DNA of 64,000 nt from Treponema sp. UBA1747 (GTDB lineage: Bacteria; Spirochaetota; Spirochaetia; Treponematales; Treponemataceae), in contig DCHR01000011.1 in NCBI GenBank assembly GCA_002315375.1, positions 10,365-74,364 on the forward strand, read 5' to 3'. Shown here piece by piece: positions 16,300 to 23,862 of this stretch. Positions within the stretch are counted from its first letter, which is position 1; each line of letters starts with the position of its first letter. The notes under the pieces are model-generated. The model made no database searches. It saw nothing but the letters and a program-made list of their open reading frames with translations, and was not told the origin of the DNA. The position numbers and the translations under genes were made by a program.

Positions 16300-17697
16300 A
16301 TGAGTAATGAAGATGTAAAAATTAAAAGCATTAATGACCAGTTAAGCGAACAGTTTGGACATGCGGCAGAAGAGCAGAATACAACTTCTGTAGCCGTAGG
16401 AAAAGAAGCTTCTTCTATCGTTGATTATAAAATGGTAACTTTTTCTCTTGCCGGAAAAGATTACGCTATAGATATTATGCATGTAAAAGAAATTGCCAAA
16501 GCAGGCCGTTTCACTTATGTGCCTAATACACTTCCATTTGTTCTTGGTGTATATAATCTTCGTGGTGAAATTATTCCGATTCTTGATTTGCGTTTATTCT
16601 TCAATATTGATGTTCCTGAACGTGATGAAAACAAACTGGAAAATCTGCTTATTCTGAATATCGGCGACCAGACCTTTGGTGTAGTTGTTGATAAAATCGA
16701 CAAAGTTGTTGGTGTTCGCAAAAATACAATTCAGCCACCGCATCCTTTGTTCGGTGATATTAATATTAAGTATATTTATGGTGTTGTTGAAGCAAACAGC
16801 CATCTGTATGTTCTTCTTGATATTACACGTATATTCGGGTCTAAAGCCGCTGCTGAAGAAGCTCAGGCAAAGAAAGTTCGTGTAGAACAGGTGAAACAGC
16901 CTGTTGCAGCAGTAAATACTGCTCCTGCAGCTGCTCCAGTTGCTCCAAAGGTAACTGAAAATAAAGTTCAGATGGATCTGCACTTCTTGTCTGAAGGACT
17001 CGGAAATTATAAGAAATTTACTGTTTCGGATATAAACAAGGATTGGGTAACAAAACGTTTTGCTGAATGGCAGAATGAAGGAAAAAATCTGATTCAGAAT
17101 GAAGAAGATGCTGACAGCTTCCTTAAAGGATTCTGGTCAACCCATACTGATTCATGGTGGAGTAAAGAATATGCTGATGCTGTATTCAAACTTCTTCCTG
17201 ATAATAATGCAAAACAGATTGTGGTATGGAATCCAGGATGTGGAAAAGGCTGTGAATCTTATTCACTTGCCTGTGTTCTTGCAAAACGGTATCCGGATGC
17301 AAAAATCCGCATTTATGCACAGGATATTGATCTGCTGAAAGTTTCAAATGCTGCTCTTATGGGTATTCCAGAAGAACTTGAAGGAACCTGGTATGATGAT
17401 TTCCTTTCAAGAAAAGCAAGCGGAGATATTACTTTCAATCAGTCAATAAAAGACAGTATTATGTTTGAATATCATGACTGCAAAAATACAAATGCACTTC
17501 CAAACGTAGATGTAATTTTTGCTCGTGATGTTCTTTCTCTGCTGGATAAAGAATCGCAGGGATTTGTTACTGCTGATTTCCTTGAAAAAATGAAAGGAAA
17601 TGCTGTAGCATTTGTCGGTGAAAATGAAAAACTCCCGGTTTCTCTGGGATTTGGCGAAAACTCAGTTGGTACGCTGATTGCGTATAGTAAAGAATAA
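16300..17697 (+). CDS. CheW coupling domain fused to a CheR-like domain
   Basis: A 465-residue fusion. Residues about 45-185 form a CheW domain (MVTFSLAGKDYAIDIMHVKEI, LRGEIIPILDLR). An Ala/Pro/Val linker (190-220) leads to a CheR-type methyltransferase fold (about 225-465). Its SAM loop reads NPGCGKGCESYSLA instead of the usual STGEEPYS form, and the CRN motif is ARDVL, so catalysis is doubtful. Such a CheW-CheR-like protein is known from Treponema denticola receptor arrays. The ATG at 16300 is preferred over a TTG two codons earlier; GGGGAG lies upstream. Confidence 0.88.
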   Translation: MSNEDVKIKSINDQLSEQFGHAAEEQNTTSVAVGKEASSIVDYKMVTFSLAGKDYAIDIMHVKEIAKAGRFTYVPNTLPFVLGVYNLRGEIIPILDLRLFFNIDVPERDENKLENLLILNIGDQTFGVVVDKIDKVVGVRKNTIQPPHPLFGDINIKYIYGVVEANSHLYVLLDITRIFGSKAAAEEAQAKKVRVEQVKQPVAAVNTAPAAAPVAPKVTENKVQMDLHFLSEGLGNYKKFTVSDINKDWVTKRFAEWQNEGKNLIQNEEDADSFLKGFWSTHTDSWWSKEYADAVFKLLPDNNAKQIVVWNPGCGKGCESYSLACVLAKRYPDAKIRIYAQDIDLLKVSNAALMGIPEELEGTWYDDFLSRKASGDITFNQSIKDSIMFEYHDCKNTNALPNVDVIFARDVLSLLDKESQGFVTADFLEKMKGNAVAFVGENEKLPVSLGFGENSVGTLIAYSKE

Positions 17698-17710
17698 AAA
17701 GGGGAATGAA

Positions 17711-18193
17711 ATGAGAGTAGAGTATATTAACCCGTTTGTAGAAACATCATTCAGAGTTCTTCAGGAAGTATTGGGTGGTGCAGAAGTAAAGCGTGGAGAC
17801 TTGTATTTGAAATCCACAGCAATGCCTGTTATGGGAGTTGCTGCACTTGTAGGTCTTGCAGGTGATGTAGAAGGACGTGTTCTTTTTGACATGACAATTG
17901 AAACTGCATTGAATATTGCATCAAAGATGAATGGTGAAACTCTCCCGGCATTTGATGACCTTGCAAAAGCAACAATTAGTGAACTTGCTAACCTTATTAC
18001 CGGTCAGGCAGTTACAAAACTTCATGAACTGGGATTTAAATTTGACCTTACTCCACCAGCTCTGTTCGTTGGACAGAAAATGGAAATTGCTGCTTTAGGT
18101 GGCGGATCTGAAAATGTTGAAGCTTTAATCGTGCCACTTATCTCAGAATGTGGTAAAATTGAAGTAAACGTTGCTATTCGCGAAAAAGCATAA
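17711..18193 (+). CDS. cheX: CheY-phosphate phosphatase CheX
   Basis: A 160-residue phosphatase that removes phosphate from CheY to end the signal. The catalytic E-x-x-N motif is in TISELANLITGQA (about 93-105). The opening VEYINPFVETSFRVLQEVLGG is typical of spirochaete CheX. The ATG at 17711 follows AAGGGGA; longer in-frame options overlap the previous gene. Third gene of the operon. Confidence 0.92.
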   Translation: MRVEYINPFVETSFRVLQEVLGGAEVKRGDLYLKSTAMPVMGVAALVGLAGDVEGRVLFDMTIETALNIASKMNGETLPAFDDLAKATISELANLITGQAVTKLHELGFKFDLTPPALFVGQKMEIAALGGGSENVEALIVPLISECGKIEVNVAIREKA

Positions 18194-18224
18194 TAGTCTG
18201 GATAAAAAAACAGGAGAATGATAT

Positions 18225-18659
18225 ATGAAGACAGCACAGGATTTTCCAACAATTAATGAACGTCCGCCTGAGGGTGTAAGAGCTGACGGTACAAAAGTAA
18301 AAGTACTGATCGTAGACGATTCGATGTTCGTTGCTAAACAGCTTGGTCAGATTCTGACAAGTGAAGGCTACGAAGTTGTTGCTACAGCCGTTGACGGAAT
18401 GGAAGGTGTTGAAAAATACAAGGAACTTTGTCCGAATGTAGACCTGGTTACAATGGATATTACTATGCCACGTATGGATGGTATTACAGCTCTGGAACAG
18501 ATTATGGCTTTTGATAAAAATGCAAAAGTTGTAATGGTTTCTGCACTTGGAAAAGAAGAACTGGTTAAAAAATCACTTCTTCTTGGAGCTAAAAACTACA
18601 TTATTAAACCATTGGACCGCAAAAAGGTTCTTGAACGCATTGCCGCTGCTGTAAAATAA
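18225..18659 (+). CDS. cheY: Chemotaxis response regulator CheY
   Basis: A 144-residue single receiver domain with about 25 extra residues at the N-terminus. Acidic pair VDDS (about 31), phospho-acceptor in TMDITMPRMDG (about 78), switch serine in VMVSALG (about 105) and lysine in YIIKPLD (about 128). It is the output of CheA and binds the flagellar switch. Preceded by AGGAG. The operon ends at the terminator 18676-18706. Confidence 0.94.
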   Translation: MKTAQDFPTINERPPEGVRADGTKVKVLIVDDSMFVAKQLGQILTSEGYEVVATAVDGMEGVEKYKELCPNVDLVTMDITMPRMDGITALEQIMAFDKNAKVVMVSALGKEELVKKSLLLGAKNYIIKPLDRKKVLERIAAAVK

Positions 18660-18675
18660 TCAAAATCACGCCGGT

Positions 18676-18706
18676 AAAAACCGCTGTTTCCGCAGCGGTT
18701 TTTTGT
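18676..18706 (+). terminator. Terminator of chemotaxis operon
   Basis: Stem CCGCTG/CAGCGG extended by A-T pairs, followed by a T run. Confidence 0.88.
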
Positions 18707-18754
18707 GTTATATTCGATCTCATCCAAATTTGCAGCACTTATGGCTGTGAAGGT

Positions 18755-18783
18755 TTGACAAAGAATAAACCGTAAAATATAAT
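18755..18783 (+). promoter_or_regulatory. Perfect consensus sigma-70 promoter of the flaA pair
   Basis: TTGACA at 18755-18760, exactly 17 bp, TATAAT at 18778-18783. The start site would be near 18790, giving a leader of about 68 nt with GAGGAG before the ATG. Sheath genes of spirochaetes are known to use the housekeeping sigma factor. Confidence 0.9.
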
Positions 18784-18857
18784 TAAAAAGGTTATAGTTT
18801 TAAAGAAATTATCCGATAATGTATATGGCATTCTAACGAATGTTTGAGGAGATTTGC

Positions 18858-19655
18858 ATGAAAAAAGGACTAAAAGTCTTAATCAGTCTTGGATGTCTTT
18901 TTGTAATTGGTTTGCCAGTTTTTGCACAGCCAAGTTCAAAAAGCGTTGAGACATTTGTTCTGGACAATTTTGATAATGTCGGAGAACAGGATTATTCTTA
19001 CAAAGGAAAAAAATTAAGCTGGGAATGGGCAGTTAATTCGAGCCGTTTCGTAGCTGAAGGATATCCAAAAACAGGTTATTTTGACGGAATTCCTAATTCC
19101 CTCAAACTGCTTCGCCGCAATGATGATTCAGATCCAAAAGTTTTTGGTGTAAAAATAGCTTTCAACAGAAAGGGTGATAACTGGTTTGAAGTTTACCCAT
19201 CAAAAGATGGTGAACCTTATGAAATTCCATTTATTGGAACAGTAACACAGATGGACTTCTGGGTTTGGGGTGCAAACTACAATTACTACCTTGAAGTTCT
19301 GGTTCGTGATGCTAACGGAACAGTTCATGTTCTTCCAGCTGGTTCACTCCGCTTCCAGGGATGGAAAAACCTTATCGTAAACATCCCAGGTTGGATGGTA
19401 CAGCATTCAGCACTTCGTTCTGGTCCGGAAAATCTTAGATTTGTTGGATACAGAATCCGCAGTGATGCAGAAGAATATGTTGATAACTACGTAGTATACT
19501 TCGACCAGATCAAGTTCACATGTAATTCTCTGGCATATATTTACGATGGTTACGAACTTAAAGATGCAGATTTCGGTGAAGATGAAGGAAGCTCTTCAAG
19601 TTCATCTCGCAGAGGAAATTCTGATGATGAAGTTCAGGAGGTAAGTGACAAATGA
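18858..19655 (+). CDS. flaA: Flagellar filament outer-layer (FlaA-type) sheath protein
   Basis: A 265-residue exported protein with signal peptide ending LPVFA-QPSSK. The body (LDNFDNVGEQDYSYKGKKLSWEWAV, LRFQGWKNLIVNIPGWM) matches the FlaA sheath family of periplasmic flagella, and a Ser/Asp/Glu-rich tail follows from about 240. FlaA coats the flagellar core in the periplasm. The start follows GAGGAG; an upstream ATG at 18840 is less well placed. It overlaps the next gene by 4 nt. FlaA1 versus FlaA2 cannot be settled by eye. Confidence 0.85.
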   Translation: MKKGLKVLISLGCLFVIGLPVFAQPSSKSVETFVLDNFDNVGEQDYSYKGKKLSWEWAVNSSRFVAEGYPKTGYFDGIPNSLKLLRRNDDSDPKVFGVKIAFNRKGDNWFEVYPSKDGEPYEIPFIGTVTQMDFWVWGANYNYYLEVLVRDANGTVHVLPAGSLRFQGWKNLIVNIPGWMVQHSALRSGPENLRFVGYRIRSDAEEYVDNYVVYFDQIKFTCNSLAYIYDGYELKDADFGEDEGSSSSSSRRGNSDDEVQEVSDK

Positions 19656-20359
19656 AAAAATTAGTAGCTTTAGTAGCAGTAGTACTTGCTGCAGGATTTG
19701 TTTTTGCACAGAGCCTTTCTGATCCTTCAGCCGGTGAAATCGGACGTGATTCAGCAATGCAGTCACTTCGTGAAATTTCAATTGATAAATTCGAACGTGA
19801 AGGTTCATGGAACGTACATATTCCTTCTGACTACGGTGTAATTACAGGACGTCTCTTTGAAGGAAATCCTGCAATGAAAGATCCTCTTCAGGGAGATGAT
19901 CCTGCAGAAGATACACAGGTTCTTGGTGTAAGAGTTGACTTCTTCAAACGTGGTGTGAACTCGTTTACAATCACAGCAGGTCGTCCTCTTCCAATTGAAG
20001 GAACAGCAAAAATTATTTCTATGTGGGTTTGTGGACGTAACCAGAGTCATGATATGTATGTAATGATTCAGGATTACTTCGGACACAACTTTGAATTGTA
20101 CATGGGAAATCTTGGTTTCAGCGGATGGAAAAAGCTTTCTGCTGTAGTTCCTTCTTCTCCTGATGGAGAACATGGAATCGTTCAGAGCAGTGCATACTAT
20201 GGTGACAAACCTGGAATCAAAATCCTTGGTTTCAGAGTTGACTGTAACCCAATGCAGGCTCGCGGATCATACTACCTTTACCTGGATGATCTTCGTGCTA
20301 TTACTGACCTTTACGATCTGGAAAACCATGATGAAGATGATATGAGCGACAACTGGTAA
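19652..20359 (+). CDS. flaA: Second FlaA-family sheath protein
   Basis: A 235-residue exported protein with signal peptide MKKLVALVAVVLAAGFVFA. It shares with the upstream gene the pattern of a core followed by LGFSGWKKLSAVVPS (about 150), then ILGFRVDCNP and YYLYLDDLRAITDLYD, corresponding to FRFQGWKNL and VVYFDQIKF in the first copy, so the two look like paralogues. Start overlaps the previous stop (ATGA) and is preceded by AGGAGG. Periplasmic flagellar sheath; acidic tail. Confidence 0.85.
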   Translation: MKKLVALVAVVLAAGFVFAQSLSDPSAGEIGRDSAMQSLREISIDKFEREGSWNVHIPSDYGVITGRLFEGNPAMKDPLQGDDPAEDTQVLGVRVDFFKRGVNSFTITAGRPLPIEGTAKIISMWVCGRNQSHDMYVMIQDYFGHNFELYMGNLGFSGWKKLSAVVPSSPDGEHGIVQSSAYYGDKPGIKILGFRVDCNPMQARGSYYLYLDDLRAITDLYDLENHDEDDMSDNW

Positions 20360-20378
20360 TAGTTGATTGCTTTGATGA

Positions 20379-20409
20379 AAAGGACCTGTTCTACAGGTCC
20401 TTTTTTTTT
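20379..20409 (+). terminator. Terminator of flaA pair
   Basis: An 8-bp stem, AGGACCTG with its complement, short loop and nine T residues. It may also serve the convergent minus-strand unit ending at 20449. Confidence 0.9.
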
Positions 20410-20448
20410 ACAAATAAATAAGGTCTGAGCTGGCCAGAGTTTTCTTCA

Positions 20449-21174
20449 TTAACCGTTAGTTTTGATTTTATAATAATGGCTTCTGTTTTTGACAGAGGTT
20501 TCTTCAAGCAGTTCCATTTTTCTTAGAACCCACATGGTTATGTGGGCTTTTTTGCTAGCAGAAGAGGGAAGTGCTTTGTCTGAGCGAAGTTTGCCCGTCA
20601 GATCTTTTGCACAGAATTCCTCCTCCAGAGAAAAAGGTATAAGATTAATATAGTCTTCAGCCTTTGAAAAAGTTTGAACAGAAATAATTTCTTTTAATTC
20701 CTTTCCGGTTTTCAGGTAGTTTTTTCGGAATCTCCGGGATTTGTTCGGTGTTTGAACCGGGTCTGTGTATCTGGTTCTTTTTTCAATGGTTGTAACCCTG
20801 ATAACATCAAGAGAGAAGTCCGGGTGAAGTAAAACAGGGTAGAGGCCCGTTATTTCATCAAAAAGATTGTAGATGCTTTGACGGACAGGACTTTTCCGGC
20901 AGGAAAGAATTTCATCATTCTCATTTCGGGATTCAATCCATTTTGATTCAACAAGTGGCCATACAATTTTGACTTTCAGTCCATGGTCAAGGGTATCCAG
21001 TATTTTAGGAAGGAGCTTGCTCAGGTTGCCGGTTTGAATTTCGATAACTGAAGTTTCGGTAACAATGTCATAAATGTGTCCGAAACGTTCAACTTCTGTT
21101 TGTCCGTTATAATCCTGTGCGTATAAAGTTTTGATACTTTTATGGAGACTGCTTTCGTTGTAAGTATTAATCAT
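20449..21174 (-). CDS. Conserved hypothetical protein, possible nuclease-like fold
   Basis: A 241-residue cytoplasmic protein, no signal or membrane segment. I do not recognise a named family. The segment IYDIVTETSVIEIQTGNLSK (about 32-51) followed by a helix and VKIVWPL resembles the D...ExQ/K core of PD-(D/E)XK nucleases, with glutamine in place of lysine; residues about 200-241 look like a winged-helix end (AHITMWVLRKMELLEE). It begins 5 nt after the gntR stop, so the two form an operon. The nuclease idea is inference only. Confidence 0.6.
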   Translation of the reverse strand: MINTYNESSLHKSIKTLYAQDYNGQTEVERFGHIYDIVTETSVIEIQTGNLSKLLPKILDTLDHGLKVKIVWPLVESKWIESRNENDEILSCRKSPVRQSIYNLFDEITGLYPVLLHPDFSLDVIRVTTIEKRTRYTDPVQTPNKSRRFRKNYLKTGKELKEIISVQTFSKAEDYINLIPFSLEEEFCAKDLTGKLRSDKALPSSASKKAHITMWVLRKMELLEETSVKNRSHYYKIKTNG

Positions 21175-21179
21175 GCCTT

Positions 21180-21857
21180 CTAATCGGCAAAGTAATCAGG
21201 GTGTGTTTTTCTGATTGCTTTTTCATCAACATAAAGATGATTCAGATGATTAACAAGAACTTTGGTGGCTGCATCGGCATCTTTTGCTTTAACGGCTGCC
21301 AGAAGAGCTTTGTGGTCTTCGATGATACGTGCAGTTGTACCTGTTTCCAGAGTAAGTTCCCTTAAACGGTCAAAATGAATGTTCATAAGGCGTACCATGT
21401 AGAGGCACTGCATTTTATCGGTAATTTCGTAGAATTTTTCGTGAAAACGGTTGTCCAGGTCAAAGATTTTTGCGTAGTTGTCAGAACTTTTATAGAAATC
21501 CTGAAGAATGACATTTTCATCGAGAGCTTCAATGTCTTTTTCTGTTGCAAGACGGCAGGCTTCTCTTGTAACGGCAGATTCAACGGTAAGGCGCATAAAA
21601 ATTGCTTCATTTACAAGTTTCATATCTATGAGTGAAACCCGGCAGCCTTTTTGAGGAAGAATTTCCACGATTTTAGTTCTGGAAAGTTCCTGGAGAGCTT
21701 CATGTACAGGAGTGCGAGAAATATTCAGTTCTTCAGCAATATCCTGTTCGCTGATCATAATTCCAGGTTTGATTTCAAGGTTAATAATATTTTCTTTGAT
21801 GACGCGGAATGCGTAATCACGGTTAGATTCATTTTTTAGTTTTTCAACATTAATCAT
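21180..21857 (-). CDS. GntR-family (FadR/FCD type) transcription regulator
   Basis: A 225-residue regulator. Winged helix at residues about 10-75 with ISEQDIAEELNISRTPVHEALQELSRTKIVEILPQKGCRVS, followed by an all-helical FCD ligand domain containing DNRFHEKFYEI and a late ...RLRELTLE...IEDHKALLAAVKAKD. Members usually respond to organic or sugar acids. It is divergent from the LplABC-type transporter, so it likely controls that operon and itself. Its own promoter places the ATG six bases after the -10. Confidence 0.9.
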   Translation of the reverse strand: MINVEKLKNESNRDYAFRVIKENIINLEIKPGIMISEQDIAEELNISRTPVHEALQELSRTKIVEILPQKGCRVSLIDMKLVNEAIFMRLTVESAVTREACRLATEKDIEALDENVILQDFYKSSDNYAKIFDLDNRFHEKFYEITDKMQCLYMVRLMNIHFDRLRELTLETGTTARIIEDHKALLAAVKAKDADAATKVLVNHLNHLYVDEKAIRKTHPDYFAD

Positions 21858-21892
21858 ACTAGAATACTAATACTTAAACAGTTTAGGGTCAA
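21856..21892 (-). promoter_or_regulatory. gntR promoter with repeated ATACTAG motifs (leaderless type)
   Basis: On the minus strand: TTGACC (21887-21892), 17 bp, TAGTAT (21864-21869), six bases, ATG. The motif ATACTAG at 21856-21862 and ATACTAA at 21864-21870 overlap the -10 and start codon and recur in front of the divergent transporter. Confidence 0.6.
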
Positions 21893-21960
21893 ATCAATTG
21901 ATTGGGGTATAGTTAAATGTGGGGGAAATACCCCAGTTTGAAAAATTACTACGAATTTGT

Positions 21961-22010
21961 TTGACCATAGCAAAATGTGATGTATACTAGAGTTGAGGTC
22001 TACTAGTATG
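21961..22010 (+). promoter_or_regulatory. Transporter promoter with candidate GntR operator
   Basis: TTGACC at 21961-21966, 16 bp, TATACT at 21983-21988. ATACTAG (21984-21990) and its inverse CTAGTAT (22003-22009) form an inverted repeat covering the -10 and the start codon of the first permease gene. Confidence 0.5.
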
Positions 22011-22922
22011 GAAGTATACAAGTTTAAAAAACATATGAAAAGAAACTGGCAGTATTACCTGTTGATGCTGATTCCAATTCTTTATTACATCATTTTCAGA
22101 TATATTCCAATGGCAGGGAATATAATCGCTTTTCGCCGTTACCGTGCCGGACATAGTATTTTTGGTGATGAGTGGAGTGGACTAAAATACTTCAAACAAT
22201 TTATCGGTGACAAGACTTTCTGGCGTGCCTTCAGAAATACTCTTACTCTCAATGTTTTCTATCTTCTGTTCAGATTCCCTTTGACTTTGATTTTTGCTCT
22301 TCTTTTGAACGAAATCAAAAATATTCACTGGAAAAAGTTCGTGCAGACTGTTTCTTATCTTCCGCACTTTATTTCCATGGTTATTGTAACCGGAATGATT
22401 CGTGAACTTCTTTCTACAAATGGTCCGATTAATGCATTGATCAGTTCAATGACCGGAACAACAATTTCCTTTATTGCTCTTCCTCAGTGGTTTACAACAA
22501 TTTTCGTTACTTCAGGGGTATGGCAGAGCCTTGGATGGGGAACAATTCTTTATCTGGCAGCAATGGCAAATATTAATCCTTCTCTTTATGAAGCCGCTGC
22601 AGTAGACGGAGCAAATCATTTCCAGCGTGTAATTCACGTTACTATTCCATCTATTCTTCCTACAATTACAACTCTTCTTATTCTGGATATTGGTGGTCTT
22701 GTTGGTTCTGGTGGTGCCTTTGAAAAGGTTTTCCTTCTCTATAATCCAATGACTTATGAGAAGGCCGATATCATTTCGACCTTTGTATTCAGACTTGGTT
22801 TGGGTTCCGGAAACTACAGTTATGCAACTGCCGTTGGTCTTTTTGAAAGTATTTTGAATTTGATTCTGCTGACTATTGCAAATCAGACATCAAAGAAAGT
22901 TTCCGGTGCAGGACTTTGGTAG
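22008..22922 (+). CDS. LplB-type sugar ABC transporter permease
   Basis: A 304-residue membrane protein with six helices. The opening KFKKHMKRNWQYYLLMLIPIL and YIPMAGNIIAFRRY are those of the LplB / aldouronate-transport permease group, and YEAAAVDGANHFQRVIHVTIPSI (about 195) is the EAA loop that contacts the ATPase. No ATPase gene lies here, so a shared MsmX-like ATPase encoded elsewhere is expected. The ATG at 22008 is chosen with GAGG upstream; a TTG five codons earlier is possible. Confidence 0.9.
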   Translation: MEVYKFKKHMKRNWQYYLLMLIPILYYIIFRYIPMAGNIIAFRRYRAGHSIFGDEWSGLKYFKQFIGDKTFWRAFRNTLTLNVFYLLFRFPLTLIFALLLNEIKNIHWKKFVQTVSYLPHFISMVIVTGMIRELLSTNGPINALISSMTGTTISFIALPQWFTTIFVTSGVWQSLGWGTILYLAAMANINPSLYEAAAVDGANHFQRVIHVTIPSILPTITTLLILDIGGLVGSGGAFEKVFLLYNPMTYEKADIISTFVFRLGLGSGNYSYATAVGLFESILNLILLTIANQTSKKVSGAGLW

Positions 22923-22932
22923 GAGGCAGATT

Positions 22933-23829
22933 ATGACAAAAGAAAATAAAGGTATCAAAGTTAGAGAGTCAGCCGGATATACGGTCTTCAAGTGGGTAAA
23001 TACCATCATAATGATTCTGGTTTGTATTGTTACCTTATATCCGTTCCTGTATCTGGTTGCACAGTCTTTTTCATCAGAGCAAGCAATTATGATGGGAAAG
23101 GTAAAACTTCTTCCTGTTGATTTTAATGTGGCCACTTACGTTTCCGTTTTGAAGAAAGGTGAGTTCATGCACAGCTACGGAAATACTGTGATTTATTCTG
23201 TACTGGGAACTGTTCTTTCAGTTTTCTTAGGCTGCTGTCTGGCTTATCCTCTTTCAAAGAAGCATCTGAAGGCAAACAGGTTTTTGTTTCCGTTCATCAT
23301 TTTTACAATGTATTTTGGCGGCGGCTTGATTCCGAACTATATTCTTATGAGACGTCTTCATCTTATAAATACTGTAGCTGGATTTATTATGCCTAGTCTT
23401 ATCAGTACTTATTACATTATTCTGATGCGTTCTTTCTTTGCAGGTACTCCGAAGGAACTGGAGGAAGCAGGGGAAATTGACGGACTTACACCAATCGGTC
23501 TTCTTTTCAGAGTGGTTCTTCCTCTCTCTATGCCGATTATCGCCACAATGATTCTTTTTAATGCGGTTGGTTACTGGAATAACTGGTACAACTCTTTCCT
23601 TTACCTTGATAAAAAGGAAATGTGGCCTGTTGCTTATTATTTGAGAACAATTATAACAGGTGCTTCAACTTCTGCTGATCCTGGAGAAGCAAGTGCCGAA
23701 AAAATGCAGATTGCTGCAAATATCAAATCATGTTCCATGGTTTTAATGGCTTTCCCAATCATCTGTGTATACCCGTTTGTTCAGAAGTATTACGTGCAGG
23801 GTATGATGCTTGGCGGCGTTAAAGAATAA
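22933..23829 (+). CDS. LplC/YtcP-type sugar ABC transporter permease
   Basis: A 298-residue six-helix permease. YPFLYLVAQSFSSEQAI near residue 37 and MYFGGGLIPNYILMRRL near 118 are typical of LplC/YtcP; the EAA loop is ELEEAGEIDGLTPIGLLFRVVLP (about 177). The ATG at 22933 follows AGGAGG, 10 bp after the first permease stop. Works with the adjacent permease and lipoprotein. Confidence 0.92.
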   Translation: MTKENKGIKVRESAGYTVFKWVNTIIMILVCIVTLYPFLYLVAQSFSSEQAIMMGKVKLLPVDFNVATYVSVLKKGEFMHSYGNTVIYSVLGTVLSVFLGCCLAYPLSKKHLKANRFLFPFIIFTMYFGGGLIPNYILMRRLHLINTVAGFIMPSLISTYYIILMRSFFAGTPKELEEAGEIDGLTPIGLLFRVVLPLSMPIIATMILFNAVGYWNNWYNSFLYLDKKEMWPVAYYLRTIITGASTSADPGEASAEKMQIAANIKSCSMVLMAFPIICVYPFVQKYYVQGMMLGGVKE

Positions 23830-23862
23830 ATTAAAAAAATAGTTTTAGGAGGAAAAAAAACT

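Noticed and set aside
18801..18819. TAAAG ... CCGATAA resembling a sigma-28 promoter before flaA
   Set aside because: The spacing is only about half that of sigma-28 promoters, and a perfect sigma-70 promoter lies just upstream.
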